Below are positions 1 through 15,900 of a stretch of DNA of 64,000 nucleotides, piece after piece. Location: positions 12,595,967 through 12,659,966 of the forward strand of contig OX422185.1 of the NCBI GenBank assembly GCA_949130485.1, in the 5' to 3' direction. Every line of letters begins with the position of its first letter. Position 1 is the stretch's first letter. The stretch is from Agelas oroides (taxonomy: Eukaryota > Porifera > Demospongiae > Agelasida > Agelasidae). Position numbers and translations under genes: made by a program. The notes beneath the pieces were generated by a model. It was not told the origin of the DNA. It did no database searches and saw only the letters and a program-made list of their open reading frames with translations.

Positions 1-186
1 ACTCAGTACATTACTGGGGGTCTTGTTGTGGGTGTGGGAACGAGATTATATGCGCCTCAGTATTATAGGCCACCTGGTCTGGTGATTATACTTGTGTTGC
101 ATGGTATAGCCATGTTTATGAAGGAGTCACATAATCCATAAGCAGTACATCTATAATTTCTTCTTTGTTCTTCTTTTTCTCCTCAG

Positions 187-5381
<5,195 letters not shown>

Positions 5382-5436
5382 ATCTTTGCATTATTGTACC
5401 AAGTGCTGAGCACCAGTACAGCAATAGAAGATCTTG

Positions 5437-5995
5437 AGAGTTTATTGTGGTTGTATTTCTGTGTAGATCTCCCCTTCAAAATTGTCGTTTCTGTGATATC
5501 GTGGGTTGACAAAATATTCATTCCATATTGGAAATCTCTCTGGGTATCTCTCTGGGTACAAGAGTAAGCTAGGCTATTTATACAAAACCCAAAACAATAC
5601 AGAATGTTCTAGAAGTAACAGGCATATTTACACGCAATATTTACTACTAACACATTTACATCTAAAGGTGAATATTACTAACACATTTACATCTAAAGGT
5701 GAATACAGATGTTACTTCCAACTAAGGGTAAACAGTCTGGTTTCAGATTACCACAGTTTCTTGTCACCTTTTGAGATACAACCTGTCAACAATCTACTTT
5801 AGGAATTGGATCAGAGGAAGCAGTCAGGGTTGGCAATTTGGCATGGAGAAAACTGATGAAGTGGCTTTGTAGCCTCAAATACTCTCAAACTCTCATACCC
5901 CAGATTCCATTTCACTTGTAAATGTACTGCAAGCAACAAACTCTGGGCGCAGGGTGTGAGAGGCGCTGTGAACAATTGAGGCTCTGTTCCTGTCC
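5437..5995. repeat. Dispersed repeat, copy 1 (copy 2 at 35355-36048)
   Basis: Blocks shared with 35355-36048 in the same order are TTTATTGTGGTTGTATTTCT, TTGAGATACAACCTGTCAAC, GGCAATNTGGCATGGAGA and AGCCTCAAATACTCTCA. Copy 1 has a local duplication (ACACATTTACATCTAAAGGT twice near 5650 and 5690). It lies between the HECT stop and the SAM/RNF213-like gene. It has no ORF of note. Confidence 0.8.
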
Positions 5996-5999
5996 CATA

Positions 6000-6198
6000 C
6001 ATGTCCCTGTCTCTCAGTCCCTGTCACTGTCCTTTGTCCATATTCCTGTCCCCACTTTACCTGTCCCTCTGTCCCTCTGTCCCTATCACTCTGTCTCTGT
6101 CCCTCTCCCCATCTTGCCCCTGTCCCTGTCACTATATCCCCTTCCCTCTCTCCACCTCTGTCCATGTCCCTTTGTCCTTGTCCTCGTCCCTGTAAGCT
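6000..6198. repeat. Pyrimidine-rich low-complexity tract, (CTGTCCC)n-like
   Basis: Irregular repeats of CTGTCCCTGTC and CTCTGTCCCT run for about 190 bases. Open frames across it are artefacts of composition. Confidence 0.85.
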
Positions 6199-6427
6199 CT
6201 GTTCTCAGCCTACCATGTCAAAGTTGCAAATTGAGCAAACAGGCTCTCACTCATGGTTTTTATATTCTAATCGAGTGGTGGAGTAGGTTGAGCAGAAGCC
6301 TGGGGACAAGACTTGATCTTGGTCTACAATGAGGCTGGTAGTGGCCTAGGGAAAAGGCTGGGCGATGTACTAGAAGGAAGGCTGGACTCTTCTCTCCTTA
6401 ATAGACAATGTACCATTAAGTTTTGTT

Positions 6428-6514
6428 TGCCATTGGTGACTCCCAGTTCTTCCAGCATTTCCTCTGTGGCTCCCAGCAATAGCTATATCGCCACTGATTT
6501 TCCCCTCTTTGAAT
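6428..6514 (-). pseudogene. Duplicated fragment of the first SAM exon
   Basis: GGTGACTCCCAGTTCTTCCA and the following bases up to the CCCTCTTTGAA motif closely repeat 7031-7110, the core of the first SAM exon of the minus-strand gene. The copy has an inserted AGCT-like change and no splice sites or flanking exon parts. It lies downstream of the gene's stop codon, so it is a local exon-fragment duplication and not a third functional SAM. Confidence 0.75.
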
Positions 6515-6688
6515 GTAGTAATACGCATGGTCATACTCTCAATCAATAAACCAACTACAACTAAGAATCTAGCAGCTATACATTAATCTACTATTGTAAG
6601 ACAAGTTGTTGTTCTGTACTAATAACTAAGATCTTGTGCAGAAACAATCTCTTAAAACACTACATCTAATATCACTAGCTACAGCAAG

Positions 6689-7202
6689 TTAACTTTTCAC
6701 AAATTTTTTGTACTTGGCCTTGATCTTGACACGGTCTAGTGCAGACTTCACACCTAGCTCCTTCAGCACACTGTCATCAGCCTGCAGAAGGAGATCCCCA
6801 TCCATGCCTGATTCTTCAAAAATGGCACAGTGGTTGTCCAGTTTGTACTGCTTCAGGAAGTCTAGCACTGTCTGCAGGGAATGCTGCACCACACCACCCT
6901 GTAGAGTGCGCTGGAATAGTACCTAGTTGGTAATATGGAGCATCAAGCATGAAGTCATTGTTTTTGAAGTTAGCTGCTCATACCCCATCATATTCTCTTG
7001 TATACCTTGATCTTAAGTTTATCAAATGCTTTGGTGACTCCCAGTTCTTCCAGCATTTCCTCTGTGGCTTCCAGCAATATATCACCACTGATTTCCCCCT
7101 CTTTGAAGGAAGCCACATGGTGGGCCAGATTAATCTCCATCAGAAACTGGCCCACATGCTCAGGAGTGTAGTCTTGCGCCCTCTGTTCCAAGGCTTGTTT
7201 GT
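6689..7202 (-). other. Tandem SAM domains at the C-terminus of the RNF213-like protein
   Basis: Exon 7202-7006 encodes a first SAM fold: YTPEHVGQFLMEINLAHHV, then ISGDILLEATEEMLEELGV and FDKLKIK. Exon 6922-6689 encodes a second: LQTVLDFLKQYKLDNHCAIF, then MDGDLLLQADDSVLKELGV and DRVKIKAKYKKF, and ends at a stop. Each has the usual GDxLL and LxELGV signature of the SAM helix bundle. SAM domains mediate protein or RNA binding and often polymerise; that role here is inferred. Phase is kept with the 8168-8100 exon (VETLYREDPEFQKKVHLMAK), so the domains belong to the large gene. Confidence 0.9.
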
Positions 7203-8182
7203 CTGGAAGAAGACATTATAGTGAGTAACAGTTTACTATAAAACAGACTTCCTCAGGAATTACAGTAAAACCTCCGAACAAAGGACACATTGGGGATGGG
7301 CCAGGCCATTTGTCCCTTGTAGAGAGGTTGTCCTCTTCTCGGAGGTTTCCTTTTAAAAGTATTGGGAAGTCCTTAAAGACAAAAAAACTAACACTTAAAG
7401 GCTTTATGTGTGCATATATTTTCATTTTGTTAATTGCAAGATGGCAAGAGCAATACTTGCAAAAAAGGAAAAAGTAGAATGATGCAATTATATTTATACA
7501 GTATAAACTTAAGTTAGCCCTCGTTTGCGAGTATAGTGGAAAGAACCACCGCTGCGTATCCGGAATGCGGAGGTATCCGTTATGGGCATTCGGTATACTT
7601 CCGGTAGGCGTGCGCCTGTTGAACATGATAAGGTCGCATTTTCGGACCTCTCCGTTGCTGTACCATGGCGAGAAAGGCTAGCACGATAAGCAGCAGTGCT
7701 AATATAATGCCCGGTCTTTGAATTCAGCGATGGTGGCGCACAGTCTTACGAAAGCCGTCGATCACTGTCCGTTTTCAGAGGTAATTTTGTATTGGCTAAG
7801 GTACGCCTGGGGCTCATCAGTGTCCGTTGTTTGGAGTTGAGAGGTGTCCGCTTCTCGGAGGTTTGAAATGTATTAGTTCTATAGTAAAATCAATCGGGGG
7901 CAAGTGATCTGTCCGCTGTAGAGAGGTTGTCTGCTTTTCGGAGGGTCCGTTATTAGAGGTTTTACTGTATAAATTTTCATGCTTAAAGAATAGGAAATTC
8001 TACCAAACACCACTTTTAATCATAAGATGGTGTAACAAAAATTTCATGGATTCGGAGCAGCCTATAGCTTTGAATGTCTATCATGACTAGTCTACATACC
8101 TGTATATATCTTGGCCATTAAGTGGACTTTTTTCTGAAACTCTGGATCCTCTCGATATAGAGTTTCCACTGTATGTGTGTAT

Positions 8183-8214
<32 letters not shown>

Positions 8215-9865
8215 AACAGAGGAGAGAGTATTATTAGTATAACAAGACTACATAATTGAATAAAACTCACCTTTATCCTCCTCCCGGGACTCATGAGGGT
8301 GCCCTACCCCATCTTCCTCCTCCTTTCTACTGGACTCCAATGATGGCTGCTGATCATCTGTGAAGGATTCTTCTACATCCCCATTGGAGGCGTAGTCCTC
8401 TCTGTCCGGGTCATACATGAGGTCTTTCATTAGTTCCTCTTCACTGTCAAACTCTGAACCCTCCTGGAACCCATATCGCCCAGTGTGTGGGTCATATACA
8501 AATACTCCATCATTGTAGACCTCTTCTCGAAGGTAGGGCAGCTGGTTTTCCCACAAGTCCTCCACAACCTCATTCCACTGCTCTTTTTCCACATTTCCTG
8601 CCTCTGCCTCCGCTTGTTGCTGTACTGTCAGTGCCAATCTATAAGAAAGGAATGGAGAAGAACTTTTAATTCTAATCAGTGGAACCCAGTGATGCAGAGC
8701 CTACAACCATTCATTGGTTCCTATAGTTGCTACCTTTACTGGTACTTACTTCCTGAGGGCTATTCTGAAGGAGACATAGTGCTGGATGCAAATGGAGGTA
8801 GGAATGTATCTGGGAAGATGTTCTTCCTCCCCAAAGTGGTGAATTTCCATAAGGTAGTGCTTAATTGGCTTTTAGAGGGAAAAAAAAGAGGATACAATGA
8901 GCATTGTAGTAATCTTGTTATCTTGTAGTGTCCCCTTACATGTGTTGACTCATTAGCTGTCTTTGTGATGTGAGCTTCCGAGTGCTTGAGCACCTTATTA
9001 ATCTGCTTAATCTCCTTTAGGAGGCCACCACGGCTCCCTTAGTGGTGGTGTGTGCATGCATAGTGATAATATTCAGCATGTTTGAAATCCTACCAAGACC
9101 CCCTTCCAAGTCTGCCTCCTTCCTTCTTGATTCCCCTACCGTGCCCTCTCCCTACCTGTCCACTGGAGGGGAATGTGCTGGATTGAATGCAGGTCCTGGT
9201 CAGATATTTGGGTCTTCAGTCCAAATGGAAGTGTAGCAAAGTCATACACACCATCTCTGACCCAGCTGACAAACAGCTGCAGGCAGCTGAAGAGGGAGGG
9301 CAAGGGCAGCTCTACAAGGCATTCCAGCTGTGAGACAGAAGTGGAGCGAACACCGATCTCCTCCAACACTTTGCCACTCTGACTGAGGTGGTCATACAGC
9401 ATCAACATGAACTTGGAAACTGTCTGCTTCTCCAGACCTTCACTGCTCTGCTCAATAAGGGCCTTACATGAGTGAAGAGGGGACTATATTATGAGTACTG
9501 ACGTAAAAAAAAAAAAAGGCACAGACTATGTGAAGTAATTGTGATAACTGGTGGTACCTTGATAAGGTGTCCAGCTGCGGTCCTGAGAGCAATCACAACT
9601 TCCACCATGGTGTGGTAGCTGGCCGAGTGGAACTCATACTCTAGATGCTTCTGAAGGGTCTCATTCATGGGGACCTACATTGTATGTATAAGTGCAGAAG
9701 GGAGTAATGTTCAGTCTGCATCTATGTATTGGTACACAGTGAAAGAGTTCAGCCCACCTTGAATGTTTCAGGAAGTTTCTCAGTGATATCATCCATGTCC
9801 AGGATTGATCCAACGACACTGTATTGAATACTGATTGACTCAATGACAATGTATGCACATGCATG

Positions 9866-9911
<46 letters not shown>

Positions 9912-12900
9912 GTGTGAAAAATTCATTGAAGATCTGGTTTGTTAGCTCTGTCATACTGTCCCTGCTAACTAGTTGTTCCTACTAGTGTAGTAGCTATTTT
10001 TGTGAGTAGATCTGCTCTAGTAGTAGTTCTCCAGCTACTTGGAAAGTTTGGGAACAGTTGCTCTGCTGAAACCTTGAATAATCCACTTGGAAGTTTTTTC
10101 ACACCAAGACTGATGGCAGAACAGATGGTTGCAAGAAGTTCAGAGGGAATGCCCCTTCTGTGGGCAGTTCTTTCAAGGGCTTGGGAACCATCTCCAACAC
10201 TGCAAGGACAGGCAAGGAAGAAATTACTCCCAGTACCTCTCCAAGAAGACTCTGCAGAAGAAGACTAGAAAGAGAAAAGAACTTTGCCCAAAGTGCCAGA
10301 AATCTTTTCTTCGTTTGGACACCCACCTGAAGAACAGTGCCTCCTGCAGGAGTATATCTCCCCCAGCTATCAATTGTGAAACTCTAGAACCTGACAGCTC
10401 TGGTCCAACTAGGTCAGAGAACCCTCCAAACCAACCAGATGATGATTTTTCACACTTCCATGATACAATGCCTCAGCACTTACACAATGCTGCCCCCATC
10501 TCTGCCATGCCAGGTAGCAGCAGTGACCCACCTCAGTGCAAGGCACCACTAAAGCTCCCATCTTCCAGAGAAGATTGGCAGAAAGCCAATGCCTTCTTCA
10601 AGGAGAACTTAGTTCCAACTGTTCTCCAAGCTACCTCAGCTGAAGAGAAAAACTACATCTTGGCTGATGGTATCTACTCCTATTTTTCCAGTCACTATGG
10701 GATCAAGCAGAGCTCAACAACTTCCAAGAGGAAAACACCCAGGCATGAGAAACATGACAGAGCTTTGAAGAAGGTAAATGAGCTGAAGAACAAAGCAAGG
10801 AAGGACCTCAGACAAGCCAAACGAGAAGGGAAAACAGGGGAAGTCATCCTCTCTCTTGCCAGGAATTTCTTCTCCCTAGTCCGCCAGCAAAGCCAGCTGA
10901 AGAAAAAGTCAAGGAAGTCTAGCGAGGCTAGCTCAGCTGAAAAGACCCGACAACACTGCCACAAGAACTTTTGGAGGTTTGCTCGTGAACTCCTCAATGA
11001 TGATGTAGCCTCCAAGATCAGTCCACAATTCTCAGCAGACGAAGCTTTTCATTTCTTCAGCACTACATACCAGTCAACCCCAGCATCCTTTATGAGACCC
11101 AGCTGGATGCCTACACCTCAGCCACCCACCACAGAGTTTGAGACAGACACGATTGTGGCTGAAGAGATTCAAGCAGTGGTCAAACGCACTAAATCTGGCT
11201 CTTCCCCCTCCCCTTTTGACCAGGTTCCATACCAAGTGTTCAAAAGATGCCCAGATCTCACAGCAGCCCTCATTGACCTCTTCAACTGTTGCTGGGCCAC
11301 TAAGACCATTCCTCTAGCATGGAAGACCGCAGGGATCAAACTGCTTGGGAAGAGTTCAGCCATTGACAACCCATCCACCCCCACCAATTTTAGGCCAATT
11401 GCACTGACATCATGCATTGGTAAGATTTTCACCTCTATCCTGAAGAACAGGTGGCTCAACTATATGCTTGAGAATGGATATCTAGACCCAGGAGTCCAGA
11501 AGGCTTTTATGACAGCTACCCCAGGATGCACAGAACATCATTCGAAACTAGCCTCCATCCTATTCGAAGCCAGAAAGAAACACAAGTCTCTTGCAGTAGC
11601 CTGGCTAGACCTAGCCAACGCCTATGGTAGTGTACACCACTCCCTCATCCAATTTTCCATGAAGCACTATCATGCTCCACCTGAGCTGTGTTCCATCTTA
11701 GATGCTCTCTACTCAGACTTGTCAGCCACCATTCTAACACAAGAGTGGACAACTCCCAGCATTCCCCTGAAGATCGGTGTGTACCAGGGTGATCCACTCT
11801 CAGTAGTGGTGTTCAATACAGTAATCAACTCTCTTCTTGACACCCTACAAACACGAGACGACCTTGGCTATACCCTCTCAGACACCCAAGACAGAATCAA
11901 CCTCCTGCAATATGCTGACGATACCTGCATTGTTGCTGATGGTCCAGCCACCTGCCAACACTTGTTGACCATGGTTGAGAGATGGCTTGCATGGTCAGGG
12001 ATGAAAGCCAAGGTACCAAAGTGCTTCTCCCTTGCTCTACAGGGCTCTACAGGACGTACCTTTGACCCCCAACTTACGCTGGAAGGCCAAACACTCCCAT
12101 TCATGGGAAACCAAACCATCAAGTTTCTTGGTCTCCCCATCAGAATTCCTCATGATCCCACCATGGCCAGAGTCAACCTCAAGGAGTCCCTTGATCGCAT
12201 GCTCAAGTCAGTAGACCAGTGCCCAGTCACACGAAAGCAGAAACTAAAACTGTACAAACTGGGCGTCTGTCCACGACTGAACTGGCCACTAACCATCCAT
12301 GAGCTTCCTCTCACATGGATTGAGCGACAGCTAGAGGCAACTGCTACACGCTACCTTAAAAAGTGGGCCGGTCTAGCCAAACCAGCAAACCCCAACCTCC
12401 TCTATCTCCCGAAAGAGAGTGGAGGCCTCAGTCTGCCATCTCTATCATCCCTCTACAAGCAGCTCCAAATCTCTCGACAGTGCCAGCTTCTCACATCCTC
12501 TGACCCCTGTGTCAGGAGGATAGCTGAGAAAGGTCTTCAGTCTGAGGAACTGGTACAGCGGAAGAAGTTCCGTCCAGCAATCACTGTCCGTAATACCATG
12601 CAACAGGACCCATCTCTCTCTAGGAAGGCACTGAGAGTGGCAGCAAAGAGAAGTGTGACAAAAGAAGATGACCATGCACGACTGTCCCAACTCCAGAGTC
12701 TCCCAAGACAAGGCCACATGGTTCGATCCTTTCCACCTGATATGCCAGCTGTCTGGGCAGAAGCAGTACAGGGACTCCCAGACGAGCAGTTCAAGTTTGC
12801 CCTGAATGCTGCTCATGACACAATTCCCCACAACGCAAACTTGCACCTCTGGAAAAAGAAGGACCATGACACCTGCACCCTCTGTGGGGATGACCACCAA

Positions 12901-15900
12901 AATCTGGTCCACGTCCTCAACTCCTGCAGGGTGGCAAGAGACTTGAGACGATACAATGAGAGACATGATGCAGTGCTGGCCCTTCTCTATGAAGTGGTCA
13001 AAGAACACCTCCCAGACACAACCTCATCAACAGTGGATCTCATCAGCTCAGAGTATTCTTTCCCCTGCCACATTGTAGCCACTGATCTGAGACCAGACAT
13101 CATCTACTGGGATGAGACAACAAAGAAGGCGTCCCTCATTGAACTAACAGTGTGCTTTGACACTCTGTTTGAAGGTGCCATCAAGCGGAAAGAAGACAGG
13201 TACCAGGAACTACTGGATACCATTCAGGACGCCGGATACACAGCAAGCCTGGTGACAATAGAAGTGGGGTCACGAGGAATACCCAATCCCACTGGCTTCC
13301 TCAAGCTGAAAACAAACCTTGGACTCTCCAGAGCCACACTAGTCAATCTCATGGTTACGGCATCGAGACAGGCCATCACTGGGTCTTTCAAGATATGGTG
13401 CATGAGAAACCAAAAGTAGACAACACCTTAAACTCAGTGTTCTAATTATGTTGTATTGTAATCCGTTTGTAATGGTCTATTATTAGTAACAATCTGTATG
13501 TAGCTTTATGACCTCTGTGGATAGAGCCAAGTGATTGTGCAGTGCTTTTTGTAGAACACTCAGACAGTATGACCTTGGACATCTCTACCCCTCATTGTGT
13601 TGTGTATGTATATTACATTGCATTGCAACTCAATGAAGAGTTTTTCACACACGAGAAGGAGAGAAGGAGAGAAGTGTGAAAATTTCATTGAAGTGTAGGT
13701 TTCAAGCTCTGTTCTACTGTCCTTACTTAGTACTAGTTGTTGCTAGCATAGTTGATGCCTGAGTGGCTAAACCTGCTCTAATAGTGGTGCTGCAGCTGCT
13801 GGGAAAGTTTGGAGACAGTTGCTTTGCTGGACTCAAAGATACACAACTCTGAAGATTTTTCACACCTGGATCAATGGCTACCACTCCAGACCAGAGACCA
13901 AGAGGAGCCCTGCAGAACTGTCCCTTCTGTGGAAATGAGTTTAGAGGTCTTGGAAACCATCTCCCCCACTGCAAGGATAGGCAGGGAAGAGACCATTCTA
14001 TATACCTTGCCCAGAAGACCTTAGAGAAGAAGTCCAAGAAGGGTAGTAGGAAGGCTTGTCCCAAATGTCACAAGATGTTTGTCAGACTGGACACTCACCT
14101 GAAGAATAGTGCCATCTGCAAGTCTGTAGCCTCCTCAGATCCTTCTCCTCCCCCTGAACCATCACCACCAGCCATTTCAGATCCCCCTGAACCATCACCA
14201 CCAGCCATTTCAGATCCCTGTATACTGAACAATATCCCAATGCCAGCAAACTCAGCCCACCACCAGAAGCCCGACCTGAGACCCTCCCTAAAGCTCCCCT
14301 CTTCCAAAGAGGACTGGGCAGAGGCAGACCTTCACTTCTGTGAACACCTTGTACCTGCAGTCATAAATGAATCCTCAGCAGATGCCAAAAACAGTGTCCT
14401 TTGTGATGGCATTTATCAGTACTTCTCTGAGAAGTATGGTGTCAGACGGTCCAGTCCTGGCAAGGCTGAGAGGAAGAGGAAAAACCATGACAGGGCTCTT
14501 AAGAGAGTAAAACAATTGAAGAACGCAGCCAGAAAGGAGTTCCAGAGAGCGAAGCATGAAGGCCTTCCACCAGAGAGCATCCGAGTTCTAGCACAAAACT
14601 TCTTCACACTAGTGAGAGAGCACAACCAGCTGAAAAGAGTTTCCCACAATGCCAGCCTGGGAAAGCAAGCCAGAAAAGCGAAGAAGTGCTGCCACCATCA
14701 TTTCTGGCGATATGCCAAAGAACTATTGGATGATGGTGCAGCAAACCAGACCACCCCCCAGCTTGGAGAGGAAGTAGCTGCTGACTACTTCGAGGATGTC
14801 TACCACTCCACCCCCAAGATCTTCAACCGCCCTGACTGGATGCCAACCCCCCAGCCCCCAACTGAAGAATTTTACTGTGAGGAGATAGCTACTGAGGAGG
14901 TGCAGTCTGCCATCAAACACATGAAAATTGCATCCACTCCATCTCCATTTGATCAGGTTTCGTACATGATCTTCAAACGATGTCCATCCCTAAGAATGGC
15001 TCTAGTAGACTTTTTCAACTACTGCTGGGCCCAATCGGAGATACCGTCCCAATGGAAAATTGCAGCTATCAAATTGATTGGGAAGAGCTCTGCTGCAGAT
15101 GACCCCACATCCCCGTCCAACTTTCGCCCCATTGCACTGACATCCTGTGTGGGTAAGCTGTTTACCACCATCCTCAGAAACCGTTGGCTCAGCTATATGA
15201 CCACCAATGGCTACCTGGACAGTTCTGTCCAGAAAGCATTCATGAAGGCCACCCCTGGTTGCACTGAACACCAGAGTAAGTTAGCAGCCATCCTTGCAGA
15301 AGCCAGGAAAACCCACAAGTCATTGGCAGTGTGCTGGCTAGACTTGGCAAATGCTTATGGCAGTGTACACCACTCCCTAATCCAATTCTCAATCCAACTC
15401 TACCATGCTCCGGCTCAGTTCTGCAACATCCTCCAGTCACTCTACTCAGGACTCCTTGGTACAATCATCAGCAGCAGTTGGTCCACTCCCACCATCCCAC
15501 TGGAAGTTGGCGTCTACCAGGGTGACCCCCTATCGGTCATAATTTTCAACACTGTCATCAACAGCCTTGTGGACACCCTACAGACCCGACCAGACTTGGG
15601 ATTCTCAGTCTCCAACTCCCACCAGGTCAACCTCCTCCAATATGCGGATGACACCTGCATCACTGCAAATAGTCCTGCTGCCTGCCAACATCTCCTTGAT
15701 ATGGTGGACTCATGGTTGCAGTGGTCAGGAATGCGAGCAAAGGTCCCCAAATGTCACTGCCTAGCACTGCAAGGCAAGCTGCTCGACCCCCACCTATCAA
15801 TCCAAAACCAAACCATCCCCTTCATTGGTAGTGGATCCATCAAGTTCCTTGGTATGACCATCCAAGTCCCTGCCAATCAGTCAGAAACGAAGAGCGTTCT

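Larger units (their letters stand above)
9912..13643 (+). mobile_element. R2-like non-LTR retrotransposon, copy 1
   Basis: The element spans a 5' UTR that starts GTGTGAAAAATTCATTGAAG, one long ORF and a 3' UTR ending near TCAATGAAGAGTTTTTCACA. It sits in an intron of the RNF213-like gene in the opposite orientation. The left flank is (AG)n; the right flank is GAGAAGGAGAGAAGGAGAGA, which also borders copy 2. It is near full length. The copies are homologous throughout but visibly diverged. Confidence 0.85.

Noticed and set aside
8485-8928. Plus-strand ORF opposite exons 8638-8271 and 8859-8750
   Set aside because: The minus-strand reading gives phase-consistent exons with splice sites; the plus frame has none.
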